Assembly: GCA_963838155.1 (NCBI GenBank)
Contig: CAWIQE010000010.1
Coordinates: 1-64,000, forward strand
Direction of reading: 5' to 3'
DNA length: 64,000 nt
Origin: Pararhizobium_B sp963838155
Lineage (GTDB): Bacteria > Pseudomonadota > Alphaproteobacteria > Rhizobiales > Rhizobiaceae
In this document: positions 38,810 to 46,561 of the stretch, one piece after another
How positions within the stretch are numbered: position 1 is the first letter of the stretch
Layout of the letters: the number at the start of each line of letters is the position of its first letter
Notes under the pieces: generated by a model
What the model was told of the DNA's origin: nothing
The model's input: only the letters and a program-made list of their open reading frames with translations
Database searches by the model: none
Made by a program: the position numbers and the translations under genes

Positions 38810-39109
38810 TCACAGGACGCCGAACGTCTCGAAGGCCTCCTCGGCGCTCATTCCGTCGCGAATGGCCGACGACACGCGGTTTTCGGTCTCGGCCTTCTCG
38901 AGGGCGTCGGCAACGACTTCGCCTTCGACCGCCTTCGGAATGACCAGGACTCCTTCCCGGTCGCCGAACAGCAGGTCTCCGGGCTCGATCCGGACGCCTT
39001 CGATCTCGATCGGGACGCGGTAGTCGATGATCTTTCCGCGTGGTCCCTGGTCCCAGATGCCGGCGCGAGAAAATGCGACCGTCCGGGGAACCTTATTCCC
39101 GGACGAAGC
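38810..39109 (-). pseudogene. C-terminal fragment of an RraA-family protein
   Basis: The minus strand is open for 99 codons with no start codon of its own. The last 85 or so read as an RraA / 4-hydroxy-4-methyl-2-oxoglutarate aldolase C-terminus: VAFSRAGIWDQGPRGKIIDY, then VRIEPGDLLFGDREGVLVIP, ending SAEEAFETFGVL and TGA. RraA-family proteins are usually over 200 residues, so the N-terminal half is missing. An in-frame stop lies at 39110-39112. The break marks a past deletion or rearrangement between the helicase and the mini membrane protein. Confidence 0.8.
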
Positions 39110-39176
39110 TTATACAGGTTGTGGCAGGGGTAGCATCACCCCTGTTCCGTGTCGCTCATCACGAAAGGCCGTCCGT

Positions 39177-39323
39177 ATGCTTTGGACCATTGCCGTCATC
39201 CTGTTCATTCTCTGGATTCTCGGATTCGCCGTTTTTCACGTGGCCGGCGCCCTGATCCACCTTCTGCTGCTGATCGCCGTGATCGTCGTCATCTACAACC
39301 TGATCGCCAGAAACCGGGTCTGA
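39177..39323 (+). CDS. lmo0937-type mini membrane protein (DUF5670)
   Basis: A 48-residue protein: MLWTIAVILFILWILGFAVF, a turn, then LIHLLLLIAVIVVIYNLIAR. Two helices and the NLIARNRV ending match the lmo0937 family. CGAAAGGCC precedes the ATG. Function unknown, often linked to stress response. Confidence 0.8.
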   Translation: MLWTIAVILFILWILGFAVFHVAGALIHLLLLIAVIVVIYNLIARNRV

Positions 39324-39361
39324 CGGACGAGCGTCCGGGCCCGCGCCCCGCGCGATCCTCC

Positions 39362-39919
39362 TCAGCCCAGCAGCTTGCGAACCCACGAGCCGACGTCGTC
39401 GCCGCTTCCGATCTCCGGGTCCACAAGTCCGTCGATCATGAAGGTCGGCGAGACGTGGATGCCGTTCTGCCGGGCATATTTGCAATGCCATTTGATCTCC
39501 CGATCGAGATCGGGAATCGAGAACGCCTCGCGCAGGCCCACGCCGCTCGCTCCTTCGAGGCGGCCGATGAGCTCGGACGGGGTCACGTCCATGTTCGGGC
39601 CTCCGGCATGGCTCACGAACTCGAAATCCTCGCGATCGTCCGCAACCGCCGCCAGCACCGCCTTGGCGGCATCCTTGCCGCCCTCGAGGGTCGACGCCGC
39701 AATGACGCAGCGCACCACCACGCCGGAATACATGTGCCAGGGCTGGGACAGGAGGCGGATCTTCAGCGTGATCCTTTCCTCTCCCGCCTGGTGAAGCAGG
39801 GTATCGAACTTCTTGAATGCCTTGACTGAAAAAGGACACGTCGGCTCGAGGAAGACCTCGAACACGCGCGGTCCCCGCCCCCATTCCAGCCTGTCGGCAC
39901 GCCAAGTCGTTCCGGTCAT
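39362..39919 (-). CDS. DsbA-like thioredoxin-fold protein
   Basis: A 185-residue thioredoxin-fold protein of the DsbA/FrnE kind. EPTCPFSVKAFKKFD near residue 25 replaces the usual CxxC with a single Cys, so a disulfide exchange role is doubtful. The GIHVSPTFMIDGLVDPEIGS segment carries the conserved cis-Pro. No signal peptide, so it is probably cytoplasmic. It is 52 bases downstream of an SDR on the same strand and may be in its operon. Role unknown. Confidence 0.8.
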   Translation of the reverse strand: MTGTTWRADRLEWGRGPRVFEVFLEPTCPFSVKAFKKFDTLLHQAGEERITLKIRLLSQPWHMYSGVVVRCVIAASTLEGGKDAAKAVLAAVADDREDFEFVSHAGGPNMDVTPSELIGRLEGASGVGLREAFSIPDLDREIKWHCKYARQNGIHVSPTFMIDGLVDPEIGSGDDVGSWVRKLLG

Positions 39920-39971
39920 TTCGTGTCACCTCCGAAGTCTGTTTCGGGATCAAGTCGGCGTCGTCGGCGGA

Positions 39972-40742
39972 TCATTGCGCCAGGAAACCGCCGTCGACCG
40001 GCAATGTATGTCCCGTTACCATCGCGGCGGCGGGACTGGCGAGGAAGACGATCGCCGCGGCGACCTCGGACGGCTCCGCCAGTCGCCGAAGCGGCGTCAT
40101 GGCCTCGATGCGCGCCATCAGGTCCGGCTGGTCGAGAAGGGCCTTTATGAACGGCGTGCGCACATAGGTGGGCGCGACCGCATTCACGCGTATGCCGAAC
40201 CCGGCCCATTCGACGGCGAGCGCACGGGTCATGTTGACGATCGCGCCCTTCGTCGCCTGGTAGGAAACGTTGGGATAAAGCCCCCCGCCCGAAAGCCCCA
40301 TGATCGAGGCGGTCTGCACCACCGCACCGCCCTTTCCCCGGCCGATCATACCGCGGGCGGCAACCCGGGATGTGAGGAAGCTGCCCGTCAGGTTGACCGA
40401 CACCACCTTGTTCCAGTCCTCGACCGGCAGCTCCGTCGCCGCATGTCGCAGGGCGATGCCGGCGCAATTCACGAGGACGTCGATGCGCCGGGTCTCGGCC
40501 AGGATCGTTGCGAAGGCCGCTTCCACCGAATCCTCGTCGGCGACGTCCGCGCCGACGGCGAACGCCTGCGCGTGCTGCCCGACCAGCGCCCCGGCTGCCT
40601 CTTCCGCACGGGCCAGTTCCCGGTCGAGAACGACGACGCGCGCACCGGCCCTCGCCAGGCAATGCGCGGTCTCGAGGCCGATTCCACCGGCCCCGCCGGT
40701 CACGACGGCAACCTTCTCGTCCAGGCGAAAGGGATCGTCCAA
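39972..40742 (-). CDS. SDR family oxidoreductase
   Basis: A 256-residue classical SDR. VAVVTGGAGGIGLETAH near residue 10 binds the cofactor, VNCAGIALR near 90 is the NNAG motif, and YQATKGAIVN near 160 carries the catalytic Tyr and Lys. It starts with TTG at 40742, seven bases after a perfect AAGGAGG, so strong binding offsets the weak start. An ATG is absent near the conserved N-terminus. It probably works with the following DsbA-like gene and the divergent SDR. Substrate unknown. Confidence 0.88.
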   Translation of the reverse strand: MDDPFRLDEKVAVVTGGAGGIGLETAHCLARAGARVVVLDRELARAEEAAGALVGQHAQAFAVGADVADEDSVEAAFATILAETRRIDVLVNCAGIALRHAATELPVEDWNKVVSVNLTGSFLTSRVAARGMIGRGKGGAVVQTASIMGLSGGGLYPNVSYQATKGAIVNMTRALAVEWAGFGIRVNAVAPTYVRTPFIKALLDQPDLMARIEAMTPLRRLAEPSEVAAAIVFLASPAAAMVTGHTLPVDGGFLAQ

Positions 40743-40900
40743 TGTCGTTACCTCCTTGATGCAGGTGCCCGCCCCAATTCGCTTGACGGGAGGGTTGCAG
40801 TTCTTGATCCTGCCGCCGGTCCGGACGCACCGGACCCGCGATGCGGTCGGTACGGGCGCCGCTCGGCCGATCTTATCAGGCGACGATCAGGGAGACGGAC

Positions 40901-41953
40901 ATGGCAGGCGACAAGACGGGCGTAGCGCTGGTGGCCGGCGCCGGCGGCATCATCGGCAATGCCGTCGCGCACGAACTCGTGCGCCAGGGTTGGAAGGTCC
41001 GCGGGCTCGGACGCCGATCGACGGAAGGGCTCGCCAGCGTGTCCGCCGACCTTACGGATGCCGACGCCACGCGCGCGGCATTGGAGGAGGCGCGCGACAC
41101 GACGCATGTCTTCTACGCCGCGCTCAATCCCGATCCCGACCTCGCGACGGAAGCCGAGCGCAACGCCGGCATGCTCGCCAATCTGCTGGACGGTCTCGAG
41201 GCCGTCCGCGCCCCGCTCCGGCGGGTCGTGATCTATCAGGGCTTCAAGATCTACGGCATTCATCTCGGGGCCAGGGTCCGCACCCCGGCCCGCGAGAGCG
41301 ATCCCCCTCACATGCCGCCCAATATCTACCTGGCGCAGGAAGAACAGCTCAAGCGGCGTGCCGGCAACAGCAGCTGGGATTACGTCGCGCTGCGCCCCGA
41401 CGTCGTCGTCGGCGACATTCACGGAAACCCGATGAACATCGCGATGGTCGTCGGCGCCTTTGCGGAACTGAGCCGGGAACTCGGCGTCCCGCTGCGGTTT
41501 CCGGGCACGGACAAGGCCTACGGACAGCTGGTGCAGTTCACCGATGCGGGCCTGCTGGCGCGGGCGAGCGTCTGGGCCGCGGAAAGCGAAAACGCCGGCG
41601 GAGAAGCCTTCAACGTCACGAATGGCGACGTGTTTCGCTGGGAACGCATGTGGGAGGACGTCGCCGCTCATCTCGGACTCCGCACGGCCCCGCCCGTTCC
41701 GCTTTCGCTCGCCACCCACATGGCGGACAAGGGCCCCGTCTGGAAAGCGATCGCCGCGCGCAACGGGCTCGTCGAGCCGCAGATGTCCCGCCTCGTGGGC
41801 TGGTCGTTCGGGGATTTCATCTTTCATACGGAGACCGACGTCATTTCGGACGTCAACAAGATCTGCCGGTTCGGCTTCACCGAACGCATGGATTCCTCGG
41901 TTTCGCTCCTGGCCGCGCTCGATTCCTTGAAGCAAAGGCGCATCCTGCCCTAG
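40901..41953 (+). CDS. NAD-dependent epimerase/dehydratase-like SDR (PRISE/5-beta-reductase-like)
   Basis: A 350-residue extended SDR. ALVAGAGGIIGNAVAHELV near residue 8 is the cofactor loop (GAGGIIG). A YQGFKIYGIHLG stretch near 115 has the Tyr-x3-Lys-like pair in the pattern of progesterone 5-beta-reductase-like (PRISE) enzymes. FNVTNGDVFRWERMWEDVA and the KICRFGFTERMDS ending fit the same group. GGGAGACGGAC precedes the ATG. Its stop overlaps a RIME-like repeat. It may reduce an enone or aldehyde; substrate unknown. Confidence 0.8.
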   Translation: MAGDKTGVALVAGAGGIIGNAVAHELVRQGWKVRGLGRRSTEGLASVSADLTDADATRAALEEARDTTHVFYAALNPDPDLATEAERNAGMLANLLDGLEAVRAPLRRVVIYQGFKIYGIHLGARVRTPARESDPPHMPPNIYLAQEEQLKRRAGNSSWDYVALRPDVVVGDIHGNPMNIAMVVGAFAELSRELGVPLRFPGTDKAYGQLVQFTDAGLLARASVWAAESENAGGEAFNVTNGDVFRWERMWEDVAAHLGLRTAPPVPLSLATHMADKGPVWKAIAARNGLVEPQMSRLVGWSFGDFIFHTETDVISDVNKICRFGFTERMDSSVSLLAALDSLKQRRILP

Positions 41954-42045
41954 AGCGCTTCCAGTAAAAGTGGAAACCGCTTTTCCGTCCGGAAGCGCGT
42001 AAGGACAAGGAGATAGAGCGCTTCCGGGAACCGGTTTTCCGTCGG
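41952..42045. repeat. RIME-like palindromic repeats, two partial copies
   Basis: 41952-41999 is a 48-bp palindrome differing at about two positions from the reverse complement of 5937-5984. A shorter copy sharing AGAGCGCTTCC and GGTTTTCCGTC follows at 42015-42045. It lies at the end of the SDR gene, between converging genes. Confidence 0.75.
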
Positions 42046-42063
42046 CAAGCTGAAGGCCGCCCG

Positions 42064-42993
42064 TCACCCCAGTCCGGTTCCGTTCGCCACGACATAGGCT
42101 GCGTACAACGACGTCGTGCCGCAGATGAACAGGCGGTTGCGCTTGGGTCCGCCGAAGGCGACGTTCGACACCATCTCCGGGATGCGGATCTTCCCGATGA
42201 GCGTGCCGTCCGCGTCCATGCACCAGACGCCCTCCCCCGTCCCCGCCCAGAGGCGGCCCGCGGTATCGACGCGAAAGCCGTCGAATATGCCGGCCGAGCA
42301 TTCCGCGAAGACCTCTCCGCCGGAGACCGACCGGCCGTCCTCCGAGACCCGGAACTTCCGGATGTGGCGTGGCCCGTCGGCGCGATGGGTCACCCCGCTG
42401 TCGACGACGTAGAGGAGCCGCTCGTCGGGAGAGAACGCCAGGCCGTTGGGCTTGTGGAAATCGTCGATCACCTTCGTCAGCGCGCCGCTTTCCGGATCCA
42501 GCCGATAGACATGGCAGCCGTCGACCTCGGGCTCGCCGTAGAAGCCTTCGTAGTCCGTGAGAATGCCGTATGTCGGGTCGGTGAACCAGATGGAGCCGTC
42601 GCTCTTGACGACGATGTCGTTCGGGGAGTTGAGCCGCCGGCCTTCGTAGTGGCTGGCGAGCGTCGTCACGGAGCCGTCGAACTCCGTCCGCGTGATGCTG
42701 CGGAAACCATGCTGGCAGCTGACCAGCCGACCCTGCCGGTCGATGGTGTTGCCGTTGGTGTAGCCGGCCGGCTGGCGGAACGTCTGCACCGTTCCGCTCT
42801 GCTCGTCGAAGCGGAGCATCCGGTCGTTCGGAATGTCGGAAAAGACCAGGTACCGTCCCGCGGGAAACCACGCCGGCCCCTCCAGCCAGCGCCCGCCGGT
42901 CCATAGTCGCTCGACGCGCGCATGCCCGACGAAACACCGCTCGAAACGCGGATCGCGGGCTTCGAAGCCCGTTCCTTCGATTTCCCCGAACAT
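42064..42993 (-). CDS. SMP-30/gluconolactonase/LRE family protein
   Basis: A 309-residue six-bladed beta-propeller lactonase. EGPAWFPAGRYLVFSD near residue 40 carries the metal-ligand Glu, LNSPNDIVVKSDGSIWFTDP near 120 the Asn, and DGFRVDTAGRLWAGTGEGV near 245 the Asp. It hydrolyses sugar lactones such as gluconolactone. The start MFGEIEGTGFEA is five bases past the LVIVD gene stop; a start 13 codons upstream would overlap. Last gene of the ABC operon; no signal peptide visible. Confidence 0.88.
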   Translation of the reverse strand: MFGEIEGTGFEARDPRFERCFVGHARVERLWTGGRWLEGPAWFPAGRYLVFSDIPNDRMLRFDEQSGTVQTFRQPAGYTNGNTIDRQGRLVSCQHGFRSITRTEFDGSVTTLASHYEGRRLNSPNDIVVKSDGSIWFTDPTYGILTDYEGFYGEPEVDGCHVYRLDPESGALTKVIDDFHKPNGLAFSPDERLLYVVDSGVTHRADGPRHIRKFRVSEDGRSVSGGEVFAECSAGIFDGFRVDTAGRLWAGTGEGVWCMDADGTLIGKIRIPEMVSNVAFGGPKRNRLFICGTTSLYAAYVVANGTGLG

Positions 42994-42997
42994 GCCG

Positions 42998-44254
42998 TCA
43001 GCCTCCGTATTCGAGAACGTAGAGCCCGCCATTGTAGTCGTTGGCGAACACGATGCCGTTCCTGTCCACCGAGACGTCGCAGGTCTGGACGACCTTCCGG
43101 CGGTTCGGCCGATGGTCGATCAGCCGTTCGGGCTCCGGCGGCACGAAGACCGCCGCCTCCTCCGGTCGGAAGGGGTTGCGGATGTCGAAGACGCGAATGC
43201 CGGCATTCTGGTAGGTCGCGAAGATGAGGTCCTCGCTCACCAGCCCGTCCGGCCGGTTCTCGTAGATGTTGTGGGGGCCGAAATGCCCGCCCTTGGCGAC
43301 GTAGTCCCCCTCCGATTCCGGCGGCTGCGGAAAGGTCGAGATCGAGATCGGGTGACCCCGCAGCCGGTTGTCGAACATCCAGATGTTCTTGACGCCGTCT
43401 TCCTGGTGATCCAGCACCGCTTCGTCCACGACGCAAAGCAGCTCGCGTTCCGGCAGCGGCAGGCAATTGTGCGTGCCGCCTTCGAAGGGCGGCGACCAGC
43501 GGACATGGTTGAGAAGCTTCGGGGCCGACCGGTCGGCGACGTCGAGTATCACCATGCACGCGTCGCGCCATGCGCAATAGGCGGTATCGCCGTGGATGAT
43601 CGGATGGTGGAGGCCGTAGCGCTTGCTGCGGTCCCAGTCGGGGGTTTCGCCCGCTGCTGAGTTCATCCCCGGGATCCACCAGCGGCCAGCCTCCACGGGA
43701 CGCGTCGGGTCCTTCATGTCGATCGTGATGAAGATATAGTCGGTGAAACCGTCGATCAGCGCCGAGGCATAGGCCCACCGCCCCCCGGTATACCAGATAC
43801 GGTGGACGCCGCCGCCCTCGATCGGCATGAAGCCGATCTGCCGCGGGTTCGCCGGATCCGCGATGTCGTAGACGGCCATGCCGGCGGTCCAGTCGCGCGT
43901 CTTGGCGTTGGCGGTGCCGGCCGCCTCCCCGAACGTACCGGCATAGTAGGCGTGCTCGTCCTTGAATTCCTCCGCCGCGAACATGTCCTTCGCGTTGATG
44001 ACCAGCAACAGGTCCTCGAACGTCTGCAGATGGATGTTCCAGGTGTTCTCCGGCGCGGCGATGTAATTGACCGGCTTCGGATGCGTCGGATCCCGGACGT
44101 CGACCACGGAGAAGCCTTTCGAGAACATGTGCCCGGTGATCGCGTAGCCCTTGTTCAGCATGAGCTGCACGCCGTCCGACCGCCCGCCGATGTCCGAGTG
44201 TCCGATCAGTTTCATGTTGCGCGCGTAGTCTGGTGCGGGGATGTCTGTGGTCAT
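42998..44254 (-). CDS. LVIVD-type beta-propeller protein
   Basis: A 418-residue protein made of repeats of about 50 residues: GFSVVDVRDPTHPKPVNYIA, MAVYDIADPANPRQIGFMP, CMVILDVADRSAPKLLNHVR, IRVFDIRNPFRPEEAAVF. This VxDVxDPxxP pattern is the LVIVD repeat found in surface or cytoplasmic propellers of unknown role. No signal peptide is visible. His/Asp-rich spots (THNCLP) suggest metal sites. Fifth-gene-type position in a sugar ABC operon: it lies between the binding protein and the lactonase, so it may be a hydrolase or isomerase of the imported sugar. Confidence 0.8.
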   Translation of the reverse strand: MTTDIPAPDYARNMKLIGHSDIGGRSDGVQLMLNKGYAITGHMFSKGFSVVDVRDPTHPKPVNYIAAPENTWNIHLQTFEDLLLVINAKDMFAAEEFKDEHAYYAGTFGEAAGTANAKTRDWTAGMAVYDIADPANPRQIGFMPIEGGGVHRIWYTGGRWAYASALIDGFTDYIFITIDMKDPTRPVEAGRWWIPGMNSAAGETPDWDRSKRYGLHHPIIHGDTAYCAWRDACMVILDVADRSAPKLLNHVRWSPPFEGGTHNCLPLPERELLCVVDEAVLDHQEDGVKNIWMFDNRLRGHPISISTFPQPPESEGDYVAKGGHFGPHNIYENRPDGLVSEDLIFATYQNAGIRVFDIRNPFRPEEAAVFVPPEPERLIDHRPNRRKVVQTCDVSVDRNGIVFANDYNGGLYVLEYGG

Positions 44255-44330
44255 GACGTGGCTCTCCGGATGGTATCGCCGCTGCCCGCCTGCGGTCCAA
44301 TCCGCAGGCGGGCCGGAACGGCGAAGCGTG

Positions 44331-45431
44331 TTACTTTGCGCCCCAGATCTTCTTGTAGATCTTCTGGTAGCCGTTGTTCGGGTTGTACTCGTTGTCCGGA
44401 CCGCCGTCGAAGGCGATGTTCTTCGTGTTGAAGAGATGGGGTAACGGGACGAAACCGCTCGGCTTCTCGTTGTGCAGGGCGCGGTTGGCCTCGTCGACCA
44501 CCTGCCAGCCCTGCATGCGGAGCGGTTCGGCGACCGTGGCCATCTGGTACTGCTTGCTCCGGATGCGCTGGAAGGCGGCGGCGGAGCCGTCGCCGGCCGA
44601 GATGTTGTGCGGTTCGCCGTCCCCGGCGATGCCGGCCGAGGCAAGCGACGGCGCCATGAAGTCGAAGGTCAGGTCGTTGATCGACAGGGCATAGGTCCAT
44701 TTCTTGCCGTAGGTGGCCAGAAGATTGGTCGTCAGCGGCGGCATGCGCGTGGAGACGTCGGCGAGCGGCGTATCCACCACCTTGAGAAGCGTGCAGGTCT
44801 TGCAGGCCTTGATGACCTCCGCCATGCGATCGGACTTGGCGATGGCGACCTTGTAGGTGCTGTCGGTGAAGATCACGACGCCGGCCTTGCCGTCCGAATC
44901 CACGACCGCGAGCGACGCCGCCGCCTCCGCGACGTCGATCGGGTTGGTGGTGATGTCGTTGAAGATCGACAGCTTTTCATCCGGTCCCGGCTTCGCGGTG
45001 GCGTGCCAGCCGATGATCTTGATCCCGGCCTTCGCAGCCTGCTGGACGACCGCCGCCTGCTCGTTGCCGTCGATGCCGCCGAGCACGATGACGTCGGGCT
45101 TCAGCGACATCGCTTCGCTGAGGGCGCTGGCGCGCCCCGAAACCGTACCCTGCCCGTCGAGCACGCGGGTCTTCCAGCCGATCGCCTTGGCCGCCTCGAC
45201 GACGCCCTCGCCGACGCCGTGGGCGCCACCGTTGCGCTGGTCGGTCGACACGTAGACGATCAGCTTGCCGGGGTCCGCCTTCGGACCGGTCGTCGGTCCC
45301 CGCCATGGCGGGTTCGGCTGGGAAAACCGCTCCACGATGGTCTTGGCATGGTCCATCATGTCGTCCGACAGCGCTGCAGTGGAACTGGCGACAAGCGCCA
45401 GGGCAGCCCCGAGCATCATAAGTTTGTACAT
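44331..45431 (-). CDS. Sugar ABC transporter substrate-binding protein (ribose type)
   Basis: A 366-residue periplasmic binding protein of the ribose family. Residues 1-22 (MYKLMMLGAALALVASSTAA) are a signal peptide. LIVYVSTDQRNGGAHGVGEG opens domain 1 near residue 57, DVIVLGGIDGNEQAAVVQQA near 114 the hinge, ALSINDLTFDFMAP near 250. It has two Cys (KACKTC) that could form a disulfide. It is 23 bases after the permease gene. Ligand unknown; a sugar or polyol is expected. Confidence 0.9.
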   Translation of the reverse strand: MYKLMMLGAALALVASSTAALSDDMMDHAKTIVERFSQPNPPWRGPTTGPKADPGKLIVYVSTDQRNGGAHGVGEGVVEAAKAIGWKTRVLDGQGTVSGRASALSEAMSLKPDVIVLGGIDGNEQAAVVQQAAKAGIKIIGWHATAKPGPDEKLSIFNDITTNPIDVAEAAASLAVVDSDGKAGVVIFTDSTYKVAIAKSDRMAEVIKACKTCTLLKVVDTPLADVSTRMPPLTTNLLATYGKKWTYALSINDLTFDFMAPSLASAGIAGDGEPHNISAGDGSAAAFQRIRSKQYQMATVAEPLRMQGWQVVDEANRALHNEKPSGFVPLPHLFNTKNIAFDGGPDNEYNPNNGYQKIYKKIWGAK

Positions 45432-45454
45432 CGAAATTTCCTCCCTTTGTGGTC

Positions 45455-46552
45455 TCACTCTGCAGCGGATTCCGACCGGACCGCCCGCTCCTCCTCGGCC
45501 TTGGCCTCGGCCGCCGCCACGGTTTCGCTCCTGTGCTTGACGGCGCCGCGCTTGTGCTGCGCATAGCCCGCCAGTCCGATGGCGACGAGCAGCATCAGGC
45601 CGTTGAACAGCGGTTCCACGAAAAACGCGCCGCCGAGCTGCTGGATTCCGGAAATGCCCACCGCCAGTATGATGACCCCCGAGATCGTGCCCCAGACGTT
45701 GACCCGCCCCGGCTTGATCGTCGTCGATCCCAGGAAGGCGCCGACGAGGGCCGGCAGCAGATATTCCAGCCCGACGCTCGCCTGGCCGATCCTGAGCTTC
45801 GCGGCCAGCACGACGCCGGCCACCGCCCCGATCACGCCGGACGTGACGAACGCGCCGATGACGTAGCGGCGGGTGCGGATGCCGTTCAGCGCGGCGGCGC
45901 GCGGGTTGGCCCCGATGGCGTAGAGATAGCGCCCGATCGGCAGATATTCCGTTGCCACCCAGATGACGACCGCCATCACGAACACGTAGAAGGCCGATAT
46001 CGGAATGCCGAAGGGCTGCCAGATGTAGATCGACAGGAACTCCGGCGGAAGGACGCCGATGATCTGCCGGCCGTTGGTGTACCAGAGCGCGACCGCGTAG
46101 ATGACGGTCCCCGTCCCGAGCGTCGCGATGAAGCTGTCGATGAGCGCGAGCTCGACGAGCAGCCCGTTGATCAGCCCCATGAGCGCCCCGCAGGCGATCA
46201 CCACGACGACCGCCAGCCACCAGGGAAAGCCGTCCTGCACCTGCAGGCTTATCGCCAGGATGTGCCAGAGCACGATCCCGTAGCCGACCGTCAGGTCGAT
46301 GCGGCCGGCCATCATCGGGATCATCGCCGCGAGGCTGAGCATCGCTATGATGGACTTGTCCCCGAGAATCGAGCGCAGGTTGAGCATCGTCGGGAAGGTG
46401 TCCGGCAGGATGACCGAAAAAAGCGCGATGAGGATGACCGTAAGAATGGGAATCCCGAAGACCGGCAGCAGGCGGACGATCTTCTGGCCGGGCGACATCG
46501 CCGCCAGGTCCTTCTTCGTCGGCTCGAGAGCATTCGATTGGAGTGAAAGCAT
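45455..46552 (-). CDS. Sugar ABC transporter permease (RbsC-like)
   Basis: A 365-residue inner-membrane permease with about ten helices. The N-terminal GQKIVRLLPVFGIPILTVIL, GRIDLTVGYGIVLWHI near 90 and GANPRAAALNGIRTRRYVIG near 230 match RbsC-type permeases. A charged Ala/Glu tail (AAEAKAEEERAVRSE) follows. It starts nine bases after the ATPase gene. One permease subunit probably forms a homodimer. Confidence 0.9.
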   Translation of the reverse strand: MLSLQSNALEPTKKDLAAMSPGQKIVRLLPVFGIPILTVILIALFSVILPDTFPTMLNLRSILGDKSIIAMLSLAAMIPMMAGRIDLTVGYGIVLWHILAISLQVQDGFPWWLAVVVVIACGALMGLINGLLVELALIDSFIATLGTGTVIYAVALWYTNGRQIIGVLPPEFLSIYIWQPFGIPISAFYVFVMAVVIWVATEYLPIGRYLYAIGANPRAAALNGIRTRRYVIGAFVTSGVIGAVAGVVLAAKLRIGQASVGLEYLLPALVGAFLGSTTIKPGRVNVWGTISGVIILAVGISGIQQLGGAFFVEPLFNGLMLLVAIGLAGYAQHKRGAVKHRSETVAAAEAKAEEERAVRSESAAE

Positions 46553-46561
46553 GGCCCTGCC

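Noticed and set aside
36803..39133. 776-codon plus-strand ORF opposite the helicase
   Set aside because: Shadow frame; all helicase motifs are on the minus strand.
40748..42937. 729-codon minus-strand ORF across the SDR and lactonase region
   Set aside because: Chance open frame in GC-rich DNA; real genes are in other frames.
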